This document shows positions 6,693 to 14,272 of a DNA stretch of 37,243 nt, piece by piece. A program made the translations under genes and the position numbers. Position 1 is the first letter of the stretch, and each line of letters begins with the position of its first letter. Source of the DNA: Ignavibacteria bacterium (GTDB lineage: Bacteria > Bacteroidota > Ignavibacteria > UBA10030); NCBI GenBank assembly GCA_016873805.1, contig VGVZ01000029.1:1-37243 (forward strand). Reading direction: 5' to 3'. The notes under the pieces are model-generated. The model saw nothing but the letters and a program-made list of their open reading frames with translations. It did not search any database and was not told where the DNA came from.

Positions 6693-7547
6693 TTACTTCG
6701 AACCTCGTCGCCGTTGAATCATTCGCAAGACGCTGGCGGCAAATACCGTCGGAGCCAGCTTCGCTGCCGCTCGGCCAAACTTGTTCAGCATCCCGGGGAT
6801 GATGATTGTCTTCGCATTCATCACTCCCTCGTAGCCGATGCGCGCCACGTCCTCAGACGTCATGAAAGAAAGCTTCATCAGTCCGGAGTCCTCCATCTGC
6901 GCGCGTTTGTGGAATTCGGTGAGTGTCGGTCCGGGACAAAGGACCGAGACGGTGACTCCGGTGTCGCGGAGTTCCTCGGCAAGAGCGACTGAGAATGAAA
7001 CGACATATGCTTTGGAGGCATAGTAGGTTGCCATCAGTGGACCGGGCTGGAAGGCGGCAGTCGAGGCAATGTTCAAGATTCTCCCCGCATGTCTTCTCAC
7101 CATCGACGGCAGAAACAACTTCGTCAGATGAGAAAGCGCGGCGATGTTGATCTGGATCAAGTCAAGTTCCCTCTTCGTTTCTGCCTCGGCAAAGGGACCA
7201 AATGTTCCGATGCCGGCATTGTTCACAAGCAGATCCACGGAGATGCCTTCCCTCGTTACAGTCTCATAAATCCTTTCGGCAATATTTGGATCTGACAGAT
7301 CCGCCGGTATGACGAGAACCGATCGCTCATACATCCTGCGGAGATCGGATGATAGCGCTTCAAGTCTTGGAGTGGTCCGGGCAACCAGAACAAGGTTAAA
7401 TCCTTTCCCGGCAAGGAGCCGAGAGAACGCGCTCCCAATTCCGCTGGATGCTCCGGTGACGAGGGCGGTGAGTCCCGGCTTCCACGATGACCGGGATTGC
7501 CGAGGTGTGAACGGCTTGCGAGCGACGCTCTTTCTCTTTGAACCCAT
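6693..7547 (-). CDS. Short-chain dehydrogenase/reductase (SDR, DltE-like)
   Basis: A classical SDR of 284 residues. The ATG at 7547 is preferred over a TTG nine codons upstream because AGGAAG (minus strand, 7560-7555) precedes it. Rossmann NAD(P) motif TGASSGIG is at 31-38. The Arg in VLVARTTPRLE suggests NADPH preference. NNAG is at 109-112. The catalytic residues are Ser162 or Ser163 in LNIASTAAF and Tyr175-x3-Lys179 in ATYYASKAY. The length and order match the cytosolic DltE/YdfG-like group (COG0300), which reduces diverse ketones and acyl substrates; the substrate is not predictable. The first 25 residues are basic and unstructured, an extension not needed for the fold. The gene is transcribed away from the phosphoesterase at 7707. 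Confidence 0.88.
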   Translation of the reverse strand: MGSKRKSVARKPFTPRQSRSSWKPGLTALVTGASSGIGSAFSRLLAGKGFNLVLVARTTPRLEALSSDLRRMYERSVLVIPADLSDPNIAERIYETVTREGISVDLLVNNAGIGTFGPFAEAETKRELDLIQINIAALSHLTKLFLPSMVRRHAGRILNIASTAAFQPGPLMATYYASKAYVVSFSVALAEELRDTGVTVSVLCPGPTLTEFHKRAQMEDSGLMKLSFMTSEDVARIGYEGVMNAKTIIIPGMLNKFGRAAAKLAPTVFAASVLRMIQRRRGSK

Positions 7548-7706
7548 CGGGGTGCTTCCTGAAGGTGTTGACAAATATTGAAAGCCAAAGTAGCCAGACG
7601 AGACTCAACTTGCAAACGGTTACGCGAACTGCAGGAATTTTTCCGCCCCCCTTTTCTCAATGCAACTTCCTTGGTATCTTCCGACAACAAGCAGAAGGAG
7701 GGAAGA

Positions 7707-8357
7707 ATGCGCATTCTTGCCTTTTCTGATGTTCACGGGTCGTACGACAAGACGTATGCAATCATCGAAAAAGAGCGCCTGTTCGATGTTGTTCTCATTG
7801 CGGGTGACCTTACGACGTACGGAACCCCCGATGAAGCCGAAGAGGCTATCATCCGATTGAAGAAGTACGGCAAACCGGTGGTGCTTGTGGCCGGAAACAT
7901 GGATCCCCCGACACTGGAAAGTACGTTCGAAAAGTTCCATGTGTCGATCAACGGAAGGGCAAAAACGATTGATTTTGTGGCTTTTTTCGGAGTATCCGGC
8001 TCGCCCGTCACCCCCATGCGAACTCCGTATGAAATCTCGGAGGAGGAAATCATGGCAAGGGCTCAGCGAGGATGGGAACAGGCAGGTGCCGCAACGACAA
8101 AAGTCTTCGTTCCCCATGTTCCCCCGCGCAATACCAAGGTCGATAAAGCGCTTATGGGGATTCACGTCGGCAGCACTGCCGTCCGGACATTCGTTGAAGA
8201 ATACAAGCCGGATGTCGTCGTGTGTGGCCATATCCACGAAGCACGCGGCCAACACGAAATCGGTCGGACGTTGATTGTCAATTGCGGTCCGGTTGCGAAG
8301 GGGAACTACGCCGTCATCGATATTGGGAAGAAGATCACCGTCACGAGTAAGGGATGA
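7707..8357 (+). CDS. Metallophosphoesterase (calcineurin-like, Icc/YfcE-type)
   Basis: A 216-residue phosphoesterase. The ATG at 7707 follows GGAGGGAAG, and the longer upstream frame has no domain. All five metallophosphatase blocks are visible: Asp8-x-His10 (FSDVHG), Asp34 (IAGDLTTYG), Asn64 with Asp66 (VAGNMD), His137 (VPHVPP) and His175-x-His177 (VCGHIHEARG). This is a two-metal hydrolase, probably acting on phosphodiesters or phosphomonoesters in the cytoplasm. The chain ends after the typical VNCGPVAKGNYAVID beta strands. Its stop overlaps the next ORF by 4 nt (ATGA), so it is coupled to the HAD phosphatase. Physiological substrate unknown. Confidence 0.9.
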   Translation: MRILAFSDVHGSYDKTYAIIEKERLFDVVLIAGDLTTYGTPDEAEEAIIRLKKYGKPVVLVAGNMDPPTLESTFEKFHVSINGRAKTIDFVAFFGVSGSPVTPMRTPYEISEEEIMARAQRGWEQAGAATTKVFVPHVPPRNTKVDKALMGIHVGSTAVRTFVEEYKPDVVVCGHIHEARGQHEIGRTLIVNCGPVAKGNYAVIDIGKKITVTSKG

Positions 8358-8956
8358 AGAGAGCAAGAATTACGTTGTTCGACCTTGGGAACGTTCTGGT
8401 TGATATCCACCCGGTGGCGTTTACGAGGAGGCTGGGAATTGACGACAACCGTGCCAACGACGTATACCGAGAGGGCATTGTCTCTCTTGTCTGGAGATAC
8501 GAAAGCGGCACCATGACGACGGAAGAATACCTGAATGGGCTTGACGCCCTCTTCGACTCCCGATATTCCTTCGACGAGCTCCGTCAGGCAATGCTTGCCG
8601 TTATCGGAGAGCCGGTAGAGGGAATGGAAGCCATTGTGCGGGAGGTGAACAAACGGATGCCGATCGCGCTGGTGAGCAATACGAATGAGCTTCACTTCAA
8701 CCATTCGCTGGAACGTGTCCCGGCAGTCAGATTGATGTCGAACTACTTTCTTTCGTACCAACTGCGGGCAATGAAACCGGATCCGTTGTACTACCTGCAC
8801 GTGCTGAACGGAGTGGCGGCCGATCCGGCGGAGGTGGTCTTCATCGACGATCTCAAGGAAAACGTGGACGGCGCCTCACAAGCAGGAATGCAGGGGGTGC
8901 ACTTCACGAGTGTAGAGTCACTGTCGGGGAATCTCCGCCGCTGCGGCGTACTATAG
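8354..8956 (+). CDS. HAD-family hydrolase (YihX-like sugar/acid phosphatase)
   Basis: A 200-residue HAD hydrolase. Motif I is LFDLGNVLVDI with nucleophile Asp10 and the DxGNV form typical of the YihX/haloacid-dehalogenase-like subgroup. Motif II is ALVSNT (Ser108). Motif III is Lys141 in AMKPDP. Motif IV is FIDDLKENVDGA (Asp165, Asp166). The small helical cap lies between motifs I and II. YihX-type enzymes dephosphorylate small sugar phosphates such as glucose 1-phosphate; the substrate here is open. The start codon overlaps the phosphoesterase stop (ATGA), implying one operon of two phosphatases. A 174-bp gap without recognised features follows. Confidence 0.9.
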   Translation: MKRARITLFDLGNVLVDIHPVAFTRRLGIDDNRANDVYREGIVSLVWRYESGTMTTEEYLNGLDALFDSRYSFDELRQAMLAVIGEPVEGMEAIVREVNKRMPIALVSNTNELHFNHSLERVPAVRLMSNYFLSYQLRAMKPDPLYYLHVLNGVAADPAEVVFIDDLKENVDGASQAGMQGVHFTSVESLSGNLRRCGVL

Positions 8957-9130
8957 CTTCATCTTCCTCAATATTCCGTCCTTCCCCGCGTTCCTCTTCC
9001 GTTGTTACTCATGTTTGAATCCTGTGACGGTGGTGAATGATGGACACCGCAATGCCTTCTTGTAGACCAATCTTCGTATTGCCATCATGACACATGATCG
9101 ACCAACCGTAAATGACTCGGGAGAATTTCA

Positions 9131-9997
9131 ATGCGTGAACGTGTCGGTTTTGTCGGCCTCGGATTGATGGGATTTGCCATGGCAGAACGCCTCCTTGGGG
9201 CGGGGTATCGGCTCAGCGTGTACAACAGAACATCTGAAAAAATCACCCCCCTGGAGAGAACGGGAGCCGTGAGGTGCGCGACCCCTTCCTCCGTCGCATC
9301 AAGATCGGATATCGTGCTTTCCATGCTCTCAACCTCGGAGGTTCTTGAGGATCTCTCGCTCTCCGATGGCGGAATTCTCGCGGGATGTCGGGAATCCTCG
9401 ATTCACGTTGATTTCAGCACGGTCTCTCCGGCGCTGACCCAACGACTGCAGGAGCGGTACGTTGCCAAGAACTGTCATTTCGTTCATTGTCCAGTCCTCG
9501 GGAGCGTTCCCCAGGCGAGGGATGGGAAGCTTCTTCTCTTTGCCGGAGGGAAGGCGGAAATTCTCCAGCGGATTTCCCCTCTCCTCGCGACCCTCGGGGA
9601 AGAAATCTGGATGTTCGATCGCCCGGAATTGGCGTCGCACACAAAACTCCTCTGCAATTCATTCATCGCGGGAATGATCACCACGCTTGCCCAAGCATTG
9701 GTCTATTCGGGAAGGGCAGGTGTCAACCCAGAAATTCTGCTGGAGATCCTGAGTCACTCGGCCTTAAATGCCCCGATGTATCAAACGAAAGGAAAGTCGA
9801 TCATCGATGGGAACTTCTCGCCGAGATTCTTTCTCGAGCATATGTTGAAGGACAGTCATCTGATTCTCGACTCAGCCGAAGAGCTTCAGGTCCCGATGCC
9901 GGGAATCGTAGCCGCGAGAGGAATCTATGAGAAGGCCGAGCAACAGGGCTTTGGACGCGCCGACTATTCCTCCGTTGTGAAGATTTTGAAGCAGTGA
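9131..9997 (+). CDS. NAD(P)-dependent beta-hydroxyacid dehydrogenase (3-hydroxyisobutyrate dehydrogenase family)
   Basis: A 288-residue enzyme of the 3-hydroxyisobutyrate/6-phosphogluconate dehydrogenase-like family. The N-terminal Rossmann motif is FVGLGLMGFAMAERLL (GLGLMG at 9-14), with NRT at 32-34 binding the cofactor phosphate side and suggesting NADP. The substrate-binding block is DFSTVSP (94-100). A second conserved block is PVLGSVPQARDGKL. The catalytic Lys172 lies in HTKLLCNSF. The C-terminal all-alpha domain is complete. Relatives include tartronate semialdehyde, glyoxylate/succinic semialdehyde and hydroxyisobutyrate reductases; which one cannot be settled. The start has GGGAG ten bases upstream. 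The gene precedes the dcw promoter region and is probably not part of that operon. Confidence 0.88.
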   Translation: MRERVGFVGLGLMGFAMAERLLGAGYRLSVYNRTSEKITPLERTGAVRCATPSSVASRSDIVLSMLSTSEVLEDLSLSDGGILAGCRESSIHVDFSTVSPALTQRLQERYVAKNCHFVHCPVLGSVPQARDGKLLLFAGGKAEILQRISPLLATLGEEIWMFDRPELASHTKLLCNSFIAGMITTLAQALVYSGRAGVNPEILLEILSHSALNAPMYQTKGKSIIDGNFSPRFFLEHMLKDSHLILDSAEELQVPMPGIVAARGIYEKAEQQGFGRADYSSVVKILKQ

Positions 9998-10107
9998 GGT
10001 TGGTCACAGTAACACCGCAGTGGGGAATTTTCCTCTTCGATTTTTCTCCGTTTCGGGGGATTCCAGCCGATTATTCGCAATACGTTCGATTTTAGGGCGT
10101 TTTCCGC

Positions 10108-10137
10108 TTGACTTTAAATCTATATTCAATAACTTTC
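10108..10137 (+). promoter_or_regulatory. Candidate promoter of the dcw operon
   Basis: TTG (10108-10110) and TAACTTTC (10130-10137) are separated by 19 bases. This fits the Bacteroidetes-type pattern TTTG-N19-TAnnTTTG except for the last base. Read as sigma-70, TTGACT at 10108-10113 has a poor -10 at 17 bp. It lies immediately upstream of the MraZ boxes. Confidence 0.4.
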
Positions 10138-10146
10138 GTCTCCGAG

Positions 10147-10170
10147 TGGGGAAAAGTGGGGAATGTGGGC
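10147..10170 (+). promoter_or_regulatory. MraZ-box array (three TGGGN repeats)
   Basis: Three direct TGGGN repeats lie at 10147-10151 (TGGGG), 10157-10161 (TGGGG) and 10166-10170 (TGGGC), with spacers of 5 and 4 bases, 56-79 bases before mraZ. Direct TGGGN repeats with 5-nt spacers are the known MraZ operator in other bacteria, so autoregulation of the dcw operon is predicted. Confidence 0.7.
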
Positions 10171-10225
10171 GAACCCGCGAAATCCCTAGTGTTCAACGAG
10201 TATTCTTGCGCGTACAGGTGGATTC

Positions 10226-10675
10226 ATGTCTTCGTTCAAGGGACGGTTCTCGTATTCGGTTGATAACAAAGGGCGAATTGCGCTCCCTGCGAAGCTGCGC
10301 AAAAACGTCTCCCCCGAGGCCAATGAAACGTTCATTGTGACACGGGGATTTGAGCAATGCCTCTTCGTCTATCCGCAGGACGAATGGAACAAGCTCGAAG
10401 AGGCGATTCGTCATCTTTCTCCCTCCAACCCACAGCACCGTTTCTTTGTTCGCACGCTTCTCCAATGGTCCACGGATTGTCAGCTGGACAGTCAGGCACG
10501 CATTTCTATTCCTCATGATCTACTGAAATTCGCCGGCATTGAGAATGAGGTTCAGATTCTCGGTGTACTTGAACGCATCGAAATCTGGAACCCGAACATT
10601 TATGAGGAATACATGAACAATCAGCCGGCAACGTATGAAACGGTCGCCGAAGCCGTCCTGAAGCCCCAGGAATAA
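10226..10675 (+). CDS. mraZ: Transcriptional regulator MraZ
   Basis: First gene of the dcw cluster. The 149-residue protein has two SpoVT/AbrB-like half-domains, the usual MraZ layout. The first is FSYSVDNKGRIALPAKLRKN (residues 9-28) and the second is CQLDSQARISIPHDLLKFAG (about 88-108). Each carries the conserved D-x-K/Q-G/A-R-I-x-(L/I)-P core. MraZ forms a ring-shaped oligomer that binds TGGGN repeats and controls its own operon; three such repeats lie just upstream. rsmH starts 5 bp after its stop. The ATG at 10226 gives the standard N-terminus. Confidence 0.95.
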   Translation: MSSFKGRFSYSVDNKGRIALPAKLRKNVSPEANETFIVTRGFEQCLFVYPQDEWNKLEEAIRHLSPSNPQHRFFVRTLLQWSTDCQLDSQARISIPHDLLKFAGIENEVQILGVLERIEIWNPNIYEEYMNNQPATYETVAEAVLKPQE

Positions 10676-10680
10676 CGGAG

Positions 10681-11634
10681 GTGGCTGGCTCGTACCATAC
10701 TCCGGTACTCCTCCCAGAGGTACTTAACTTCCTTCTCACTAACCTGAACGGTATCTATGTCGACGCGACACTCGGAGGAGGAGGTCACGCGGAGGCAGTA
10801 CTCGAGAGACTTGCGCCGGAAGGACGCCTCCTTGGCATCGATGCCGATCCCGATGCCCTTGCCGCTGCGGCGGAGCGATTGCGCCGCTTCAAGACACAGA
10901 CAACGTTGGTTCGGGGCAACTTCGGGCGGTTGAGTCGGATTCTTCCGGAGTCGGATACGGAGCGCATCGCTGGAGTGCTGTTTGATTTCGGGGTCTCTTC
11001 ACGCCAGCTTGACGATGCGGTCAAAGGTTTTTCGTACCGGACGGATTCGCGTCTCGATATGAGGATGGACCCGGACGCGCCACATGATGCGTATTTCCTT
11101 GTCAACACGTATCCGGTCGATCAGCTCAGTGAGATATTGTGGACATACGGAGAGGAGAGGGAAAGTCGCAGAATCGCTAAGGCGATCGAATCGGCGCGGC
11201 AGCGTTCCCCGATCGAGACAACAGGCGATCTCTCCCGGATCGTTGAGAGCGTGATCGGACGGGGTAATGTGACGAAGTCACTGGCCCGTGTCTTTCAGGC
11301 GCTCCGTATTGAAGTGAACAACGAACTGGACCAAATCAAACGTGCCCTGCAGGACGTGATGGATTTTCTCGAGCCGGGAGGCCGCATTGTGGCAATTTCC
11401 TACCACTCCCTCGAAGATAAAATTGTGAAAGATTTCTTCGCTCAAGAGGCGGCCCGCATCATTCCAGGTCGCCATAAGCTTGAAGCAGATGTGCCGCGCC
11501 AGCCACGATTATCGGTGCTGACGAAGTCGCCTGTCCAGGCCGATCGCGACGAGATCACGGCAAACCCGCGCGCACGAAGCGCCAAACTGCGTGCGGCAGA
11601 ACGAGTCGATAATACGGATCGGCCGCAATCATGA
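10681..11634 (+). CDS. rsmH: 16S rRNA (cytosine(1402)-N(4))-methyltransferase RsmH
   Basis: A 317-residue RsmH (MraW). The N-terminus SYHTPVLLPEVLNFL, the SAM-binding motif YVDATLGGGGHAEAVLE with GIDADPDAL, and the FDFGVSSRQLDD and FSYRTDSRLDMRMDP blocks are all family hallmarks. The C-terminal part has FQALRIEVNNEL and AISYHSLEDKIVKDFF. The enzyme methylates N4 of C1402 in the 16S rRNA P-site. A GTG start at 10681 is the only start codon giving the standard N-terminus; AGGA at 10668-10671 lies nine bases before it. The stop overlaps the ftsL start by 4 nt (ATGA). Confidence 0.96.
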   Translation: MAGSYHTPVLLPEVLNFLLTNLNGIYVDATLGGGGHAEAVLERLAPEGRLLGIDADPDALAAAAERLRRFKTQTTLVRGNFGRLSRILPESDTERIAGVLFDFGVSSRQLDDAVKGFSYRTDSRLDMRMDPDAPHDAYFLVNTYPVDQLSEILWTYGEERESRRIAKAIESARQRSPIETTGDLSRIVESVIGRGNVTKSLARVFQALRIEVNNELDQIKRALQDVMDFLEPGGRIVAISYHSLEDKIVKDFFAQEAARIIPGRHKLEADVPRQPRLSVLTKSPVQADRDEITANPRARSAKLRAAERVDNTDRPQS

Positions 11635-12065
11635 ATCCCGACCCTGCATGGCGGAACAATGCACATCTGTCGGGGAACAGGCCCGAAGCTTCCGACTCGA
11701 GCTTCATGCATCCCCCGGCGGCGCGGAATCGGAAGGCAGCGGGGCGAAGGATCTCCGCGTCGAAGGTGCTTCTGGTCCTTTTCGTTTCAGCAGTCGTGAT
11801 CGTTCTCTACGTTGGAAATATTGTTGCAATCGATCTGCTCCTGGATGATATCAGCAAACTTGAGACACGATTGCAGCGCATCCAGACAGATCAGGAGCTT
11901 CTGAAGGCGCAAATCAATAAGATGTCTGGTCTGGAACAGATTCAACAAAAGGCAGAAGAAGAACTGAACCTGCGGAGTCTGAGAGAACCCCCGGTCTGGT
12001 TGACGGTTGACCAGGAGCGCATCAGGAAGCTCACCCAGGAAATGCAAAAGAAAATCGATGGCTGA
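11631..12065 (+). CDS. ftsL: Cell division protein FtsL-like
   Basis: A 144-residue bitopic membrane protein in the position of ftsL between rsmH and ftsI. Residues 1-44 are a basic cytoplasmic tail. One transmembrane helix spans about 46-67. A periplasmic coiled coil follows (about 70-120, DDISKLETRLQRIQTDQELLKAQ), ending in the FtsL-like ELNLRSLREPPVW, after which comes a short tail. FtsL partners FtsB/DivIC and FtsQ and activates FtsW-FtsI at the septum. FtsL sequences diverge strongly, so the name rests on topology and position. It overlaps rsmH by 4 nt and ftsI by 8 nt. Confidence 0.85.
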   Translation: MNPDPAWRNNAHLSGNRPEASDSSFMHPPAARNRKAAGRRISASKVLLVLFVSAVVIVLYVGNIVAIDLLLDDISKLETRLQRIQTDQELLKAQINKMSGLEQIQQKAEEELNLRSLREPPVWLTVDQERIRKLTQEMQKKIDG

Positions 12066-14244
12066 GCCTCCTCCACATACGGTTTCCAGCGATCCGCCCC
12101 AGACGGCAAACCGTCCCGATGGGCGCGTCCTCGTTCTGAAGCTCTTTTTCTTGGTGTTCTTTGTCATCGTCGCGGGACGGCTGGTTCAGGTTCAGCTCCT
12201 TGAAGCGCCGAAGTATCAGACAATCGCCAAAAAGCAACATGAGCAGACCTTTGCACTCCCCCCGGTTCGGGGGAGCATGTTCGACCGGCACGGAAATGTC
12301 CTCGTCTCGAATTCCATGTTTGTCTCCCTGGCGGCCGATCCCAAGATGGTCGGGCAGAGCGCCGACCGTATTGCGACACGGTTCTCCCGAGTATTTGGAA
12401 AACCGCGGTCGTACTATCTGGAGCGACTGAGAGCAACGACGAATGGAGGAACCAAACGACGCTTTGTCTGGCTGGAGCGCCGCGTCACGCCCGAGTTGGG
12501 ACGAAAGATCGAGGCAGATCGGTTGGACGGGATTGTGGTGATCAATGAGGCAAAACGCCTCTATCATTACGACGAACTCGCCAGCTCCCTCTTGGGCCTC
12601 ACCGATGTTGACAACAACGGGATTGCCGGTCTCGAAACTCAGTTCAATGAGCTGCTCAAAGGGAAAAGCGGTTCCGTCACCATGCAGAGGGATGGATTTG
12701 GCCGAGCCAGACCTTCGGCGGATTATCCCCGCGTCGACCCCGTTGACGGAGACGATATCATCCTGACAATTGATCTTGCCTATCAAGCAATTGCGGAAGA
12801 AGAACTGAAAAAGGGAATTGAGAAAAATAAAGCTGACGGCGGGATTGTAATCATGCTCGATCCTCGGAGCGGAGCGATTCTTGCCATGGCCAATCAGCCA
12901 AGCATGAATCCCAATGCCGTGGGGCTCTCCCCATCAAACATTCCCCGCAATCGAGCCCTGACCGACGTGTTTGAACCGGGCTCGCTGTTCAAAATCGTCA
13001 CGACCGCGTCGGCGTACGAATACAAACTCATCAATCCCGGTCGTCGCTACAACGCGGAAGGGGGAAAGTACCGAGTCTTCCTCGGCGGAAATCAATACCG
13101 ACTCATCACGGATACAAAAGAATACGATGTGCTCACATTCCAGGAGGGATTTGAAGTCTCGAGCAACATCGTGATGGCGAAGGCGAGCGAAATAATCGGA
13201 GCCGAGAAACTGTACCGACAGGCACGTGATATGGGATTTGGCATTCCGACAGGCATTGAGCTTCCGGGGGAAGTGCGCGGACGCCTCAAGAAACCTCATG
13301 AATGGTCAAAAACGACACTCAATAGTCTCTCCTACGGATACGAAATTTCGTGCACACCTCTCCAAATGGTCGTGGCGTACTCGGCCATTGCGAACAAGGG
13401 GATTCTGATGAAGCCCTCTATCCTTGCCGAAGTGCGGAAGAAGAGCGGTGACATCGCATACGCCCAGACGCCGCAGAAGATCCGGCGTGTCGTCTCGGAG
13501 GAGACGGCGGCGCTCCTGGCAGAGGCAATGGAGGGAGTCGTCGAGAGGGGAACGGGGACGGAGGTGAAGACTTCCAGTGTGCGCATCGGAGGAAAAACGG
13601 GAACATCGAGGCGAATCGTGGATGGTCGGTATGTCCGGGACAGCCATACGGCCTCGTTCGTCGGGTACTTCCCTCTTGAAGATCCTCAAATTGTCTGTTT
13701 GGTGATGCTCGACAATCCGCGCACGATCGGATACTACGGCGGCATAACAGCCGGTCCCGTGTTTCGCCGGATCGCTGAACGGATCGTCCAGACTTCGGCA
13801 AGGTTCTCGGGTCAACGTACGGTTGTTGCCGCGCGGAAGAACGAGGGACCAACAGTCCCCGACTTGAGGAATCTTCAACCGGCGATCGCAACGAAGATTC
13901 TTGAGGGAAATGGACTCGGATATGAGGTATTCGGCTCCGGTGAAATTGTCGTGAAGCAATCTCCCAATCCGGGAACGCGCATTGAAGCGGGAGCAATGGT
14001 ACACCTGGTCTTGAACGTTGAGGGGAGCGCGCCCTCAAAGGGATCGCTCGTTGTGCCGGATGTGCGGGGAATGAGCGTCCGGCGAGCCATCAATCGCCTC
14101 GTGGTTGACGACTTTGATGTTTCGGTGCAGGGATCCGGGATCGTGCGGCACCAGGTCCCGCCTCCGATGAGCGAAGTCGCCCCAGGGAGCAAGATCAGAT
14201 TGCAGTGTGAACCACGTTCCACATTGTCTGCGGCCCTGTACTAA
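12058..14244 (+). CDS. ftsI: Septal peptidoglycan transpeptidase FtsI (PBP3) with two PASTA domains
   Basis: A 728-residue class B penicillin-binding protein. The ATG at 12058, inside the ftsL 3' end, is chosen over an upstream TTG because it gives the normal short cytoplasmic tail. A transmembrane anchor is at about 24-45. The pedestal domain contains VRGSMFDRHGNVLVSN. The transpeptidase domain has Ser309-x-x-Lys312 (EPGSLFKIVT), Ser368-x-Asn370 (SSN) and Lys513-Thr-Gly (GGKTGTSRR). Two C-terminal PASTA domains follow (about 598-653 and 663-718), each opening with VPDLR or VPDVRG. It cross-links septal peptidoglycan together with FtsW. All catalytic residues are intact. PASTA repeats on the septal transpeptidase are known in FCB bacteria as well as in Gram-positives. 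Confidence 0.95.
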   Translation: MAEPPPHTVSSDPPQTANRPDGRVLVLKLFFLVFFVIVAGRLVQVQLLEAPKYQTIAKKQHEQTFALPPVRGSMFDRHGNVLVSNSMFVSLAADPKMVGQSADRIATRFSRVFGKPRSYYLERLRATTNGGTKRRFVWLERRVTPELGRKIEADRLDGIVVINEAKRLYHYDELASSLLGLTDVDNNGIAGLETQFNELLKGKSGSVTMQRDGFGRARPSADYPRVDPVDGDDIILTIDLAYQAIAEEELKKGIEKNKADGGIVIMLDPRSGAILAMANQPSMNPNAVGLSPSNIPRNRALTDVFEPGSLFKIVTTASAYEYKLINPGRRYNAEGGKYRVFLGGNQYRLITDTKEYDVLTFQEGFEVSSNIVMAKASEIIGAEKLYRQARDMGFGIPTGIELPGEVRGRLKKPHEWSKTTLNSLSYGYEISCTPLQMVVAYSAIANKGILMKPSILAEVRKKSGDIAYAQTPQKIRRVVSEETAALLAEAMEGVVERGTGTEVKTSSVRIGGKTGTSRRIVDGRYVRDSHTASFVGYFPLEDPQIVCLVMLDNPRTIGYYGGITAGPVFRRIAERIVQTSARFSGQRTVVAARKNEGPTVPDLRNLQPAIATKILEGNGLGYEVFGSGEIVVKQSPNPGTRIEAGAMVHLVLNVEGSAPSKGSLVVPDVRGMSVRRAINRLVVDDFDVSVQGSGIVRHQVPPPMSEVAPGSKIRLQCEPRSTLSAALY

Positions 14245-14272
14245 TGACGATCTTTCGATTCAGAGAGTCTCT

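Noticed and set aside
7567-7590. TTGACA as a promoter for the phosphoesterase
   Set aside because: The -10 position at 17 bp (TAGCCA) is poor and the element overlaps the region just upstream of the divergent dehydrogenase.
7620-8366. 248-codon minus-strand frame across the phosphoesterase
   Set aside because: Shadow of a gene with all five metallophosphatase motifs; no family resemblance.
10020-10024. A further MraZ box
   Set aside because: A single TGGGG more than 120 bp upstream without a second unit at 10 bp is not enough.
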